Origin: Aureivirga marina
GTDB taxonomy: Bacteria > Bacteroidota > Bacteroidia > Flavobacteriales > Flavobacteriaceae
DNA length: 64,000 nucleotides
Direction of reading: 5' to 3'
NCBI RefSeq assembly: GCF_015767265.1
Contig: NZ_JADPIB010000001.1
Coordinates: 558,001 to 622,000, forward strand
Shown here: piece after piece, positions 17,336 to 26,666 of the stretch
Position numbering within the stretch: the stretch's first letter is position 1
Layout of the letters: each line of letters starts with the position of its first letter
The notes under the pieces: model-generated
The model's input: only the letters and a program-made list of their open reading frames with translations
Told to the model about the DNA's origin: nothing
Databases searched by the model: none
Translations under genes and position numbers: made by a program

Positions 17336-18316
17336 ATGAAGACAATACAATTTAGAGAAGCCATTGCTGAAGCAATGAGCGAAGAAATGCGTAGAGACGA
17401 ATCTATTTTCCTTATTGGAGAGGAAGTAGCAGAATATAACGGTGCATACAAAGCTTCTAAAGGAATGTTAGACGAATTTGGTCCTGAGAGAGTTATTGAT
17501 TCTCCTATTGCTGAGTTAGGATTTGCAGGTATCAGTGTAGGTGCAGCAATGAACGGAAACAGACCAATCGTTGAATTTATGACATTTAACTTTTCATTAG
17601 TTGGTATTGATCAAATTATTAACAATGCTGCTAAGATGAGACAAATGTCTGGAGGGAATATCAATATTCCAATCGTATTTAGAGGTCCTTCTGGTTCTGC
17701 TGGTCAATTAGCTGCAACGCATTCTCAATCTTTTGAAAATTGGTTTGCAAATACACCAGGTTTAAAAGTTATTGTTCCTTCTAATCCATATGATGCAAAA
17801 GGTTTATTAAAAGCTGCAATTCGTGATAACGATCCAGTTATTTTTATGGAATCGGAGCAAATGTATGGAGATAAAGGTGAAGTACCTGAAGGAGAATATG
17901 TATTGCCTATCGGAGTTGCAGATATTAAAAGAGAAGGAAAAGATGTAACAATTGTTTCTTTTGGTAAAATTATCAAAGAAGCTTATAAAGCTGCTGAAAC
18001 TTTAGAAAAAGAAGGAATTTCTGCTGAAGTTATCGATTTAAGAACTGTACGTCCAATGGATTTTGATACAATCTTAAAATCAGTTAAGAAAACAAATAGA
18101 CTTGTTATTTTAGAAGAAGCTTGGCCATTCGCAAGTGTTTCATCAGAAATTACTTTCCAAATGCAAGAACAAGCTTTCGATTATTTAGACGCACCAATCA
18201 AAAGAATTACGACTGCTGACACACCAGCACCTTATTCACCAGTATTATTAGAAGAGTGGCTTCCTAATGCTGACGATGTAGTAAATGCTGTAAAAGAAGT
18301 AATGTACGTAAAATAA
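17336..18316 (+). CDS. pdhB: Pyruvate dehydrogenase E1 component, beta subunit
   Basis: This is the C-terminal transketolase-like half of E1, which decarboxylates pyruvate with thiamine diphosphate. From the ATG at 17336 it has 326 residues and begins MKTIQFREAIAEAMSEEM. Family features are FLIGEEVAEYNGAYK with the Glu that activates thiamine, VEFMTFNFSL, GPSGSAGQLAATHSQSFE, VPSNPYDAKGLL, VIDLRTVRPMD and the terminal GxxP-type TADTPAPYSP. The alpha subunit and E2 are not in the window. The gene has its own promoter and terminator. Confidence 0.95.
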   Translation: MKTIQFREAIAEAMSEEMRRDESIFLIGEEVAEYNGAYKASKGMLDEFGPERVIDSPIAELGFAGISVGAAMNGNRPIVEFMTFNFSLVGIDQIINNAAKMRQMSGGNINIPIVFRGPSGSAGQLAATHSQSFENWFANTPGLKVIVPSNPYDAKGLLKAAIRDNDPVIFMESEQMYGDKGEVPEGEYVLPIGVADIKREGKDVTIVSFGKIIKEAYKAAETLEKEGISAEVIDLRTVRPMDFDTILKSVKKTNRLVILEEAWPFASVSSEITFQMQEQAFDYLDAPIKRITTADTPAPYSPVLLEEWLPNADDVVNAVKEVMYVK

Positions 18317-18336
18317 GAAAATTTTAACACAATAAT

Positions 18337-18368
18337 AAAAGCCTTTCAACGTTAAGTGAAAGGCTTTT
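18337..18368 (+). terminator. Terminator of pdhB
   Basis: AAAAGCCTTTCA (18337-18348) pairs perfectly with TGAAAGGCTTTT (18357-18368) over an 8-base loop, followed by ATTTTA. It begins 20 bp after the pdhB stop and ends 15 bp before the next gene. Confidence 0.8.
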
Positions 18369-18383
18369 ATTTTAAAAAAATAG

Positions 18384-20876
18384 ATGAAAAATAAATTATT
18401 CTTTTTTCTTTTCCTCTTTATATCCGTTTTCACATTTGCACAAGTGAAAGTTGGAGGAAAAGTTGTTGATGACAAAGGAGAACCAATTCCTTTTGCTTCT
18501 GTTGTATTTAAAAACTCTATCATCGGAACTGTTTCCAATGATGATGGTACGTTTTATTTAGAAGCAGACAAAACCTACAAACAAATCGAAGTTTCATTTA
18601 TTGGATTTGAAACCAAAACAATTAATGTAAAACCTCGTGACTTAAACCTTAAAATTGTTTTAAAAGAAGAAAATGCAGTTCTTGATGAGATTGTAATTTA
18701 CAGTGGTAAAACAAAGAAAAAAGGAAATCCAGCTGTTGAAATTTTAAAGAAAATATGGGCGAAAAAACGTTCTAATGGAATTTATCTTTATGACCAATAT
18801 CAATATGATAAGTATGAAAAGATTGAATTCGATTTGAACAATATTGATAGCGCTTATAAAGAAAGAAAATTATTCAATGGAATTGAATTCGTTTTTGATT
18901 ATGTTGATACATCAAGTATTACAGGAAAACCTTACCTTCCTATTTTTATCAACGAATCTGTTTATAAAACTTATGGAGATAATGACTTGAAAAAAACTCG
19001 TGATGATTTAGTTGCAAACACTAATTCTGGTTTTCAATCTAATCAAAGTGTTATCGCTTTTGTTAAGGATTTATATGCAGACTATAATATTTATAATAAC
19101 TACATTAAAATTTTTGACAAAAGTTTTGTGAGTCCACTTTCTAGAACTGGTGTAAATAATTACAATTATATTCTTGCAGACAGTGCTTTTATTGAAGATA
19201 AATGGTGTTATAATATTGTTTATTACCCTAGAAGAAAAGGAGAGCTTACATTTAAAGGTGATTTTTGGGTAAATGACACCACATTTGCTGTGAAAGAAAT
19301 CAATATGCAAGCAACGAAAAGTGCAAATATTAACTGGGTTAAAGATATATATATTGAACAAGCTTTTGAAGTATTAAGTGATTCTGTTTTCCTTCTTAAA
19401 AGAGATCATATGTTTTCTGATTTTAGTTTTAGTAAAAAAGAAAAATCAAAAGGTCTTTATGGAAAAAGAACAACTTTATATACAAATTATGAATTTGACC
19501 AAAAGAAAGATGCTTCCTTCTATAAGGAAGAAACAGATGTTTATAATCCTGATATTTACAATAAATCTAGCGAATATTGGTCTAAAAACAGACCTGAAAA
19601 ATTAAGTAAAGATGAAAAAGGTATCTATTCAATGTTAGATACTTTAAGTGTAACTCCAAAATTCAAAAGAATTACGGATGTAATTTCTATTTTAGGTTCT
19701 GGTTATATCGAATTTGGAAAATTTGACTATGGACCAATCTTCTCAACTTTCGGAAAAAACGATGTGGAAGGAATCCGTATTCGTGTTGGAGGAAGAACTT
19801 ATTTAGGCGGAAATGAGCCTTGGAGAGCGCAATTCTATACTGCTTATGGAACAAAAGATAACCAATTCAAATATGGTGTTTCTTTTAAATACATGGTTGA
19901 TCGAAAAAGTCGTTTAACTTTTGGTGTTGGAACTCGTAGAGATGTGGAACAAACTGGTGTTAGTTTGACAACAACAAATGATGTGCTAGGTAGGAGTTTT
20001 GCTTCTTCTGCTTTCTTTGCAAGCGGGCCAAGTAACCAATTAACTTCTGTAAATCTTACAAATCTTTTCGCATCAATTGAACCAAAGAAAAATTTAGAAT
20101 TCAAATTTGGCGGATCTTATAGAACTTTAAAATCTGCGGATCCATCTGGCTTTAATTTGGATTATTTTGATAAAGCTGGAAATATTAAATCAAACCTTAC
20201 ACAATTTGAAGTAGATGGAATGATTAAAGTAACACCTGGAAGAAAAACAATCGGATATGGTGTTGAAAGAAATGAAGTAAATGATAATTATCCTACAATT
20301 TTCCTTCGTTATTCTAAAGGATTAAAAGGTGTAATTGATAGCGATTTCGAATATGATAAATTACAATTCTATTACAAACAACCTTTCCAAATTGGTGGTT
20401 TTGGTAGATTATTTTCAACAATTGAAGTTGGAAAAACTTTCGGAACTGTTCCTTTAAGCATTTTAAATGTCGTTCCAGGTAACCAATCTTATTTCATTAT
20501 TGATGATACTTATGGTTTATTAGATTATTACGAATTTGTAACAGATACTTACGCTTCTCTACATTTAGAACATAATTTCAACGGACGTCTTTTCTCTAGA
20601 TTACCTTTATTAAGAGATTTAAACCTTCGTGAAATTGTTGGAGTAAAAGCTGTTTGGGGAGAATTATCTCAAGAAAATATTGATATTAATAATACCGCAC
20701 CTCTAACCCACCCTATCGAATATAAACCACCAACAGATGTTTATATGGAAGCTAGCGCTGGTGTTGGAAATATTTTTAAAGTTTTCCGTCTGGATTTTAT
20801 TTGGAAAGTAAGATACAGAGACCCAAGTGGAAAAGGAAATTTTGGAATAAAAGGAGGCTTCGGTTTTTATTTCTAG
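18384..20876 (+). CDS. DUF5686 outer-membrane protein with carboxypeptidase-like N-terminal domain
   Basis: The 830-residue protein has a signal peptide ending in TFAQ, then a carboxypeptidase-regulatory-like beta-sandwich (about residues 22-100; VGGKVVDDKGEPIPFASV, SNDDGTFYLEA, VSFIGFET). A DUF5686 region of about 700 residues follows. Its C-terminal half alternates aromatic and polar residues and ends in Phe (GGFGFYF), as expected of an outer-membrane barrel. It has no TonB box or plug that I can see. The role is unknown. The gene follows the pdhB terminator by 15 bp. Confidence 0.85.
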   Translation: MKNKLFFFLFLFISVFTFAQVKVGGKVVDDKGEPIPFASVVFKNSIIGTVSNDDGTFYLEADKTYKQIEVSFIGFETKTINVKPRDLNLKIVLKEENAVLDEIVIYSGKTKKKGNPAVEILKKIWAKKRSNGIYLYDQYQYDKYEKIEFDLNNIDSAYKERKLFNGIEFVFDYVDTSSITGKPYLPIFINESVYKTYGDNDLKKTRDDLVANTNSGFQSNQSVIAFVKDLYADYNIYNNYIKIFDKSFVSPLSRTGVNNYNYILADSAFIEDKWCYNIVYYPRRKGELTFKGDFWVNDTTFAVKEINMQATKSANINWVKDIYIEQAFEVLSDSVFLLKRDHMFSDFSFSKKEKSKGLYGKRTTLYTNYEFDQKKDASFYKEETDVYNPDIYNKSSEYWSKNRPEKLSKDEKGIYSMLDTLSVTPKFKRITDVISILGSGYIEFGKFDYGPIFSTFGKNDVEGIRIRVGGRTYLGGNEPWRAQFYTAYGTKDNQFKYGVSFKYMVDRKSRLTFGVGTRRDVEQTGVSLTTTNDVLGRSFASSAFFASGPSNQLTSVNLTNLFASIEPKKNLEFKFGGSYRTLKSADPSGFNLDYFDKAGNIKSNLTQFEVDGMIKVTPGRKTIGYGVERNEVNDNYPTIFLRYSKGLKGVIDSDFEYDKLQFYYKQPFQIGGFGRLFSTIEVGKTFGTVPLSILNVVPGNQSYFIIDDTYGLLDYYEFVTDTYASLHLEHNFNGRLFSRLPLLRDLNLREIVGVKAVWGELSQENIDINNTAPLTHPIEYKPPTDVYMEASAGVGNIFKVFRLDFIWKVRYRDPSGKGNFGIKGGFGFYF

Positions 20877-20907
20877 TGTAAAAGTTACTCAAAATAATAT
20901 TATTTAG

Positions 20908-20915
20908 TACTTTTG
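20908..20915 (+). promoter_or_regulatory. -7 box of ppa
   Basis: TACTTTTG matches TAnnTTTG and lies 26 bp before the ATG at 20942. Confidence 0.6.
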
Positions 20916-20941
20916 CCCAAAATTTGAAAAAAACTTAAAGA

Positions 20942-21469
20942 ATGACTGCAAAAGATAAACAAGTTTTTGACGTATTAATTGAAATCCCAAAAGGGAGTAG
21001 AAATAAATACGAGTATGACTTTGATTTAAAGAAAATCCGCTTTGATAGAATGTTATTTTCTTCAATGATGTACCCTGCGGATTACGGATTTATTCCAGAA
21101 ACTTTAGCATTAGATGGAGATCCATTAGATGTTTTAGTATTAGGAGCTGAACCTACTTTTCCAATGTGTGTGATGGAAGTTAAACCAATCGGTGTTTTCC
21201 ATATGGCTGACGAAAAAGGTCCAGATGAAAAAATTATTTGTGTTCCTGTTTCAGATCCAATTTGGAATAAATTAAATGATTTAAGCGACATGAACCCTCA
21301 CCAAGTAAAAGAAATTGAGCACTTCTTCCAAGTATATAAAGATCTTGAAGAGAAGAAAGTTGACGTTGGAGGATGGGGAGATGTTGAAGAAGCATACGAT
21401 ATCGTTCAAAAATGTATTGATAGATACGAAGAAAGTGAACACAAAGAAAAAGGAAGCTTCACTATCTAA
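20942..21469 (+). CDS. ppa: Soluble inorganic pyrophosphatase (family I)
   Basis: It hydrolyses pyrophosphate to phosphate in the cytoplasm with Mg2+. The 175-residue length and sequence fit the bacterial family I enzyme. EIPKGSRNKYEYD begins the active site, YPADYGFIPET is the substrate loop, and the catalytic aspartates are in LDGDPLDVLVL. VPVSDPIWN and the C-terminal helix with HFFQVYKDLE also match. The next gene encodes a membrane pyrophosphatase acting on the same substrate. Confidence 0.96.
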   Translation: MTAKDKQVFDVLIEIPKGSRNKYEYDFDLKKIRFDRMLFSSMMYPADYGFIPETLALDGDPLDVLVLGAEPTFPMCVMEVKPIGVFHMADEKGPDEKIICVPVSDPIWNKLNDLSDMNPHQVKEIEHFFQVYKDLEEKKVDVGGWGDVEEAYDIVQKCIDRYEESEHKEKGSFTI

Positions 21470-21785
21470 TCAGTCTATTTCTGAAAACATATAATATTTT
21501 TATAAACCCAACTTTTTCAATTGATTAAGTTGGGTTCTTTCTTTTTAAATCCCTCTATTTTTCTTACATTTAGTTGAAATATGGAGAATCCTATTGTTTT
21601 TTACCCCAACTATCTTCCATATATTTTTTTAATTCTATATCAGATTCTTACCAAAAAGAATCTAATGAAATTGGAAATCTAAGAAAACAACACGTTTTCT
21701 AGATCATGAAAAGAGCAAAATCTTAAGAAATGATATAGCATTAATTTCTGTTTTGAATTAATCATCAAATAATCAAATACATATT
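21470..21785. other. 316-bp spacer between the two pyrophosphatase genes
   Basis: It holds the ppa terminator and a small perfect palindrome (AGATTCTT 21642-21649 with AAGAATCT 21656-21663). No reading frame or exact TAnnTTTG box in front of the membrane pyrophosphatase is evident. Confidence 0.55.
21505..21536 (+). terminator. Terminator of ppa
   Basis: AACCCAACTT (21505-21514) pairs perfectly with AAGTTGGGTT (21527-21536) over a 12-base loop, followed by a T-rich tract. Confidence 0.75.
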
Positions 21786-24173
21786 ATGGAAACAAATGCA
21801 ATTTATTTGCCTGTGATTTTAGCAATTCTCGGATTACTATTTATGTGGTCAAAAAGAGTTTGGGTAATGAAACAAAGTCAAGGTGAAGAAAACATGAAGA
21901 GTATTTCTAAGCATATTTATGAAGGAGCTCTCGCCTTTTTAAATGCAGAATATCGTCTTCTCTTAATTTTTGTAATTCTCGCAAGTATCATTTTAGCAAT
22001 CATTTCTACAGTTGTTCCCACAACACATTGGTTAATTGTTGTTGCTTTTATCTTTGGTGCTGTTTTTTCTGCTTTAGCTGGAAATATGGGAATGCGAATT
22101 GCTACACAAGCAAACGTAAGAACTACACAAGCTGCAAGAGAAAGTCTTCCAAAAGCACTTAAAATCTCTTTTGGAGGAGGAACAGTAATGGGACTCGGAG
22201 TTGCTGGTCTTGCCGTTCTTGGTCTTACTATTTTCTTTATTATTTTTTATAATTTCTTCATGGGTGGTGAATGGACAAATACTGCTCAAATGACTATCGT
22301 TCTTGAAACTCTTGCTGGATTTTCTGTAGGAGCTGAATCTATTGCTCTTTTTGCGAGAGTTGGAGGTGGAATATATACAAAAGCTGCTGATGTTGGAGCT
22401 GATTTGGTTGGAAAAGTAGAAGCTGGAATCCCAGAAGATGATCCAAGAAATCCAGCTACAATTGCAGACAATGTTGGAGATAATGTTGGAGATGTTGCTG
22501 GAATGGGAGCTGATCTTTTCGGTTCTTATGTTGCAACAGTTTTAGCCTCTATGGTTCTTGGTAACTATGTAATTCATGATATGGGAGGTGCAATTGAAGA
22601 CAAATTTGGAGGAATCGGAACTATTTTACTTCCAATGTTAATTGCTGGACTAGGAATTATCTTTTCAATAATCGGAACATTTTTTATTAAAATTAAAGAT
22701 AATAATGCGAAAGAAAAACAAGTTCAAGGTGCTTTAAATACAGGAAATTGGTTTGCTATTGTTTTAGTTGCAATCAGTAGTTATTTTCTGATTGAATGGA
22801 TGCTTCCTTCTGAACTGCAAATGCAATATTTTGGTGAAGGTTTAAAAAATGTACCATCTATTCGTGTTTTCGGTGCTGTTATTGTTGGTCTTCTTGTAGG
22901 AGGATTAATTTCATATTTCACAGAATATTATACTGGTTTAGGAAAAAAACCTGTTCTTAAAATCGTCGATAAATCTGGAACTGGTGCTGCAACAAATATT
23001 ATTGCTGGACTTGCAACTGGTATGGTTTCAACTTTTTCTTCTGTTCTTTTATTTGCAATTGCAATTTGGGTTTCTTATTCATTTGCAGGATTCTATGGTG
23101 TAGCAATCGCTGCTTCTGCAATGATGGCTACAACTGCAATGCAATTAGCAATTGATGCTTTTGGACCAATTGCCGATAATGCTGGAGGAATTGCAGAAAT
23201 GAGTGAATTACCAAAAGAAGTAAGAGAAAGAACTGATATATTAGATGCTGTAGGAAATACAACTGCTGCAACAGGAAAAGGGTTTGCAATTGCTTCTGCT
23301 GCTTTAACTGCACTTGCGCTTTTTGCAGCATTCGTCACTTTTACAGAAATTGATGGGATTAATATTTTCCGTGCACCTGTTTTAGCAACTTTATTTATCG
23401 GAGGTATGGTTCCTGTAGTTTTTTCTGCTTTAGCAATGAATTCTGTTGGTGAAGCTGCGATGGAAATGGTTAATGAAGTTCGTAGACAATTCAAAGAAAT
23501 TCCAGGAATCTTAGAAGGAAAAGGAAAACCTGAATATGCAAAATGTGTTGAAATTTCAACAAAAGCAGCACTAAGAGAAATGATTCTTCCTGGAGTAATG
23601 ACTTTCATAATTCCAATTCTAATAACAATTATTCCTCTGCTGATTGGTTATGAGAATAAAGAAGTTGCTGAAATGCTTGGAGGTTATATGGCTGGAGTTA
23701 CAGTAAGTGGTGTAGTTTGGGCAATTTTCCAAAATAATGCAGGTGGAGCTTGGGATAATGCTAAAAAATCTTTTGAAGCTGGTGTTATGGTTAATGGAGA
23801 AATGACTTATAAAGGTTCGGAAGCACATAAAGCTTCTGTGACCGGAGATACTGTTGGAGATCCTTTTAAAGATACTTCTGGACCATCTATGAATATTTTA
23901 ATTAAACTTACTTGTTTGGTTGGATTAGTAATTGCACCAATATTGGGTGGACATAGTGTTTCTGATGTTGAAAATCCAAATTCGACTACAATTAACGCAA
24001 GTGGTAATGAAGTTGAAGAAAGCCATAGTATTTCAATAGAAATAGTCAATGGAGAAAAAAGAGCCATCATTGAACGAAAAGTTATTCTTGAAAATGGAGA
24101 AGTCAAAACTTTTAAAGAAGTTCTAACTGGCAAAGAAGTCGATGCATATTTAGATAAAAATTTTGATGATTAA
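21786..24173 (+). CDS. hppA: Membrane-bound ion-translocating pyrophosphatase, K+-dependent type
   Basis: This 795-residue multi-helix membrane protein couples pyrophosphate hydrolysis to H+ and/or Na+ export. The catalytic signature [22 protein letters not shown] lies near residue 202, followed by [19 protein letters not shown] second acidic site, [16 protein letters not shown], and a third with [14 protein letters not shown] are present. The motif [10 protein letters not shown] near residue 490 has Ala where K+-independent enzymes have Lys, so a K+-dependent enzyme is expected. The C-terminal extension of about 55 charged residues after the last helix is unusual. Whether the ion is H+ or Na+ cannot be settled by eye. 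Confidence 0.95.
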   Translation: METNAIYLPVILAILGLLFMWSKRVWVMKQSQGEENMKSISKHIYEGALAFLNAEYRLLLIFVILASIILAIISTVVPTTHWLIVVAFIFGAVFSALAGNMGMRIATQANVRTTQAARESLPKALKISFGGGTVMGLGVAGLAVLGLTIFFIIFYNFFMGGEWTNTAQMTIVLETLAGFSVGAESIALFARVGGGIYTKAADVGADLVGKVEAGIPEDDPRNPATIADNVGDNVGDVAGMGADLFGSYVATVLASMVLGNYVIHDMGGAIEDKFGGIGTILLPMLIAGLGIIFSIIGTFFIKIKDNNAKEKQVQGALNTGNWFAIVLVAISSYFLIEWMLPSELQMQYFGEGLKNVPSIRVFGAVIVGLLVGGLISYFTEYYTGLGKKPVLKIVDKSGTGAATNIIAGLATGMVSTFSSVLLFAIAIWVSYSFAGFYGVAIAASAMMATTAMQLAIDAFGPIADNAGGIAEMSELPKEVRERTDILDAVGNTTAATGKGFAIASAALTALALFAAFVTFTEIDGINIFRAPVLATLFIGGMVPVVFSALAMNSVGEAAMEMVNEVRRQFKEIPGILEGKGKPEYAKCVEISTKAALREMILPGVMTFIIPILITIIPLLIGYENKEVAEMLGGYMAGVTVSGVVWAIFQNNAGGAWDNAKKSFEAGVMVNGEMTYKGSEAHKASVTGDTVGDPFKDTSGPSMNILIKLTCLVGLVIAPILGGHSVSDVENPNSTTINASGNEVEESHSISIEIVNGEKRAIIERKVILENGEVKTFKEVLTGKEVDAYLDKNFDD

Positions 24174-24188
24174 AACTTCTATAAAATA

Positions 24189-24219
24189 AAAAAGCTTCTC
24201 AAAATTTGAGAAGCTTTTT
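24189..24219. terminator. Two-way terminator between hppA and tRNA-Asp
   Basis: AAAAAGCTTCTC (24189-24200) pairs perfectly with GAGAAGCTTTTT (24208-24219), and the loop can add three A-T pairs. It serves the convergent hppA (+) and tRNA (-) transcripts. Confidence 0.8.
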
Positions 24220-24220
24220 G

Positions 24221-24294
24221 CGGTCTGGACGGGACTCGAACCCGCGACCCCATGCGTGACAGGCATGTATTCTAACCAGCTGAACTACCAGACC
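24221..24294 (-). tRNA. tRNA-Asp (anticodon GTC)
   Basis: On the minus strand a 74-base cloverleaf is visible. The acceptor arms are GGTCTGG / CCAGACC with discriminator G, the D arm contains AGCTGGTTAGAA, and the anticodon stem-loop TGCCTGTCACGCA has GTC at 24258-24260. The T arm is GCGGGTTCGAGTCCCGT. The 3' CCA is not encoded and must be added. Its promoter lies directly upstream and a terminator follows at once. Confidence 0.97.
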
Positions 24295-24312
24295 GTTTGC
24301 TTGATTGCGGTG

Positions 24313-24342
24313 CAAATATACAAGCTTTTTTGATACTTGCAA
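24313..24342 (-). promoter_or_regulatory. Promoter of tRNA-Asp
   Basis: The minus strand shows TTG (24342-24340), a 19-base spacer and TATATTTG (24320-24313), a complete Bacteroidetes -33/-7 promoter. The expected start point lies about 12 bases before the tRNA. Confidence 0.75.
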
Positions 24343-24357
24343 GCGATTTTAAACAAA

Positions 24358-24399
24358 AAAACAGGAAAATATTTTATGCAAAAATTATCTTCCTGTTTT
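24358..24399 (-). terminator. Terminator of the hydroxylase-rhodanese operon
   Basis: AAAACAGGAA (24358-24367) pairs perfectly with TTCCTGTTTT (24390-24399) around a 22-base loop, 20 bp after the rhodanese stop. T-rich sequence follows on the minus strand. Confidence 0.65.
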
Positions 24400-24419
24400 A
24401 CAATTATTTATTAAAAAAA

Positions 24420-24737
24420 TTATTTTTCAACAAATTGATCTACATTTTGCCAAGGACCTCCATTTATAATGTCTAATCCGTGTGCAGCTAAAAATTCTGT
24501 AGCTTGACCACTTCTTCCTCCGCTTCTACAAACAGCGATAATTGGTTTGTTCATCGCCTTGATGTCTTCTACTCTTTCAGGAATTGTGTCTAAAACAATA
24601 TTTGTAGAGTTTGGAACATGTCCTTCATCAAATTCCGCAACTGTTCTTACATCTAAAACAACAGCTCCTTTTTCTAAATAAGATTTAATTTCCTCTCCGT
24701 TGTTATTATTGTTTCCAAATAAATTAAAAAAACTCAT
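24420..24737 (-). CDS. Single-domain rhodanese-like protein
   Basis: The 105-residue protein consists of one rhodanese domain: VVLDVRTVAEFDEGHVPNSTNI, then the catalytic Cys in AVCRSGGRSGQATEFL, then the end motif NGGPWQNV. Such proteins move sulfane sulfur; the donor and acceptor are unknown. No signal peptide is seen, so it is cytoplasmic. It starts 14 bp after the aromatic amino acid hydroxylase gene and shares its terminator, so the two are probably one transcript. Confidence 0.9.
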   Translation of the reverse strand: MSFFNLFGNNNNNGEEIKSYLEKGAVVLDVRTVAEFDEGHVPNSTNIVLDTIPERVEDIKAMNKPIIAVCRSGGRSGQATEFLAAHGLDIINGGPWQNVDQFVEK

Positions 24738-24751
24738 TTTTTTCTTTCTGT

Positions 24752-26518
24752 TTATGATACTAAAACTAGATCTTCTGAAATTAAACGAAGACCTTTTTTT
24801 ATTAAATGATTATACGTTTCATTCTTTTGTAATTCTTGTAAATGCGCAAAAACTCTTTCTCTTAACTCATTTTCAGAATCATTAACTAATTCCATTATTT
24901 CTAATGGCAACAACCAATCTGTAGCATATTCTTTAATCAGAATTTCGAAAATAATATGTAATTTCTGCATATCTATATTTCCACTTTCTCTGATATCTCT
25001 TACATCTTGATATAATTTATGAAGTTTTAAATCTTCTTTAGAATATTCAATTTTTTGTGTTTTTGTTTCAGAAACACTTGCATAATCTTCAAAAGACTCT
25101 ACACTTGCAGGTCCAGCAAAAGCAGAAACTACTTTTTTCCCTACTGCCATATCAAAAGTTCCCCAAGAAGGATCAAATAATATAGTTTCACCATGTGTTA
25201 CTGTACAGTTTTTAAAAGAAATTAATAGAATTTTCCCTCTGATATCCCTCACTCCAGTGATAACTTCTCCTGTAACTACTACTCCTCCTTCAAACTCTAA
25301 AGTTGTAGTTTCACCTTCACAAATTCCGTAAACTTCTAAATCTCTAGGAGACATATCTTCTATCGCAAGATTTATTCCTTTTAATCTTCCAATAGGACTT
25401 CCAAATCCTTCCGCATGATAATCGATTCCATGACCAATCAATTCTTTATCTCTATTTGCCAAAGCAGTTGGTCCTGTAGTTTGCACATAAATTGGTTTCT
25501 TATTTTCATCCGAAATTACATTTGTGAAAATTCCTGAAACTTGAATTCCTGTACTTAACTCAATTGTTCCTAAATTTTTAGAATCAATAAGTTTTTTAAT
25601 TCCAGACAATCCTCCAGTTCGAACAGCCATTCCATTTGCGAATTCTTCAAGAACTTTACTTAAATGTGCGAAATCAGGTGTTACAAACAATTGTGGTTGT
25701 GGTTTTGTAATATCAAAACTTACATCAGCAGCATCGATTGTATATGGAAGTTTTTTCACTTCTTCTTTTAAACACCATTCACTTTCACCAATTGAAGAAA
25801 GCAATCCTGCACCATAGATTTTCGGATTATCCATACTTCCAATTAACCCATATTCAACAGTCCACCAGTGTAAATTACGAATCTGAGCCATTTCTGAAAG
25901 TTCTCCAATATCTTCTTGTAATCTTTCTACAACAGTTTGTGCTGCATCAATTTCTTGTTGTGTCGAATTTGGATTTTCTTTTAAAATAGAAAGTAAACGA
26001 ATTGCCTCATAAATCTCATAATCTTTTCCTGATGAAATAGCTTTTGCTCCAATTTCTCCAAATCTTCTTAAATATTCTGCATATTCTGGATTTGCAATTA
26101 TTGGTGCATGTCCAGCAGCTTCATGAATAATATCTGGAGCTGGTGTATATTCAATATGTTCTAAAGTTCGCATATCTGATGCGATTACTAAAACATTATA
26201 AGCTTGAAACTCCATAAAAGAATTTGGAGGAATAAATCCATCAACAGCAACAGCTGCCCAACCAATTTCTTTTAAAATACGGTTCATTCCTTCCATTTCT
26301 GGAATTTTTTCAATCGAAATTCCCGTTTGCTCTAAACCTTCTACATATGATGTATGTGCCACTTTACTAAGATAATCCACATTTAATCGCATTACATATC
26401 TCCATACAGCATGGTTTTGTGCTGTATAATCTTCGTAAGGTTGACGCATAATGAATTTATGCAAATGTTTCGGAAGTTTCTTTGTGACTTCATTAAGTAT
26501 AAAAGGCGTACTCATCAT
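24752..26518 (-). CDS. Aromatic amino acid hydroxylase (phenylalanine 4-monooxygenase-like), long form
   Basis: This is a pterin-dependent iron monooxygenase, expected to turn phenylalanine into tyrosine. Counting from the MMSTPF start it has 588 residues, about twice the usual bacterial size. The catalytic half has the iron ligands in DIIHEAAGHAP (two His) and WTVEYGL (Glu), plus PDFAHL. The C-terminal half (from about residue 320) has no domain I can name but contains conserved-looking Gly-rich strands (GSPIGRLKG, FDPSWGTFDMAVGK). A start 10 codons further upstream is possible. A TAAATTTG promoter box lies 79 bp upstream. Confidence 0.92.
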   Translation of the reverse strand: MMSTPFILNEVTKKLPKHLHKFIMRQPYEDYTAQNHAVWRYVMRLNVDYLSKVAHTSYVEGLEQTGISIEKIPEMEGMNRILKEIGWAAVAVDGFIPPNSFMEFQAYNVLVIASDMRTLEHIEYTPAPDIIHEAAGHAPIIANPEYAEYLRRFGEIGAKAISSGKDYEIYEAIRLLSILKENPNSTQQEIDAAQTVVERLQEDIGELSEMAQIRNLHWWTVEYGLIGSMDNPKIYGAGLLSSIGESEWCLKEEVKKLPYTIDAADVSFDITKPQPQLFVTPDFAHLSKVLEEFANGMAVRTGGLSGIKKLIDSKNLGTIELSTGIQVSGIFTNVISDENKKPIYVQTTGPTALANRDKELIGHGIDYHAEGFGSPIGRLKGINLAIEDMSPRDLEVYGICEGETTTLEFEGGVVVTGEVITGVRDIRGKILLISFKNCTVTHGETILFDPSWGTFDMAVGKKVVSAFAGPASVESFEDYASVSETKTQKIEYSKEDLKLHKLYQDVRDIRESGNIDMQKLHIIFEILIKEYATDWLLPLEIMELVNDSENELRERVFAHLQELQKNETYNHLIKKGLRLISEDLVLVS

Positions 26519-26596
26519 TGATAAATTTTTGGTTGCTAAAATTAACAATTTCTAAACAATATGTCATGATAGATGTTATTTTTCACAAAAATCTAA

Positions 26597-26604
26597 CAAA
26601 TTTA
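26597..26604 (-). promoter_or_regulatory. -7 box of the hydroxylase gene
   Basis: The minus strand reads TAAATTTG, matching TAnnTTTG. It lies 79 bp upstream of the chosen ATG and is divergent from the gpmI promoter 18 bp away. Confidence 0.5.
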
Positions 26605-26621
26605 TATTGTCGCTAAATCAG

Positions 26622-26629
26622 TATCTTTG
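26622..26629 (+). promoter_or_regulatory. -7 box of gpmI
   Basis: TATCTTTG matches TAnnTTTG exactly and lies 37 bp before the ATG at 26667. It falls inside the longer possible reading frame and so supports the later start. Confidence 0.65.
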
Positions 26630-26666
26630 TACTTTCAAAAATTTTATCAACACAACTGTACAACAA

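Noticed and set aside
23093-23608. 171-residue minus-strand ORF inside the membrane pyrophosphatase gene
   Set aside because: It is a mirror of the strongly conserved hppA frame; its Ala/Ser/Pro composition is what antisense reading of Gly/Ala-rich helices gives.
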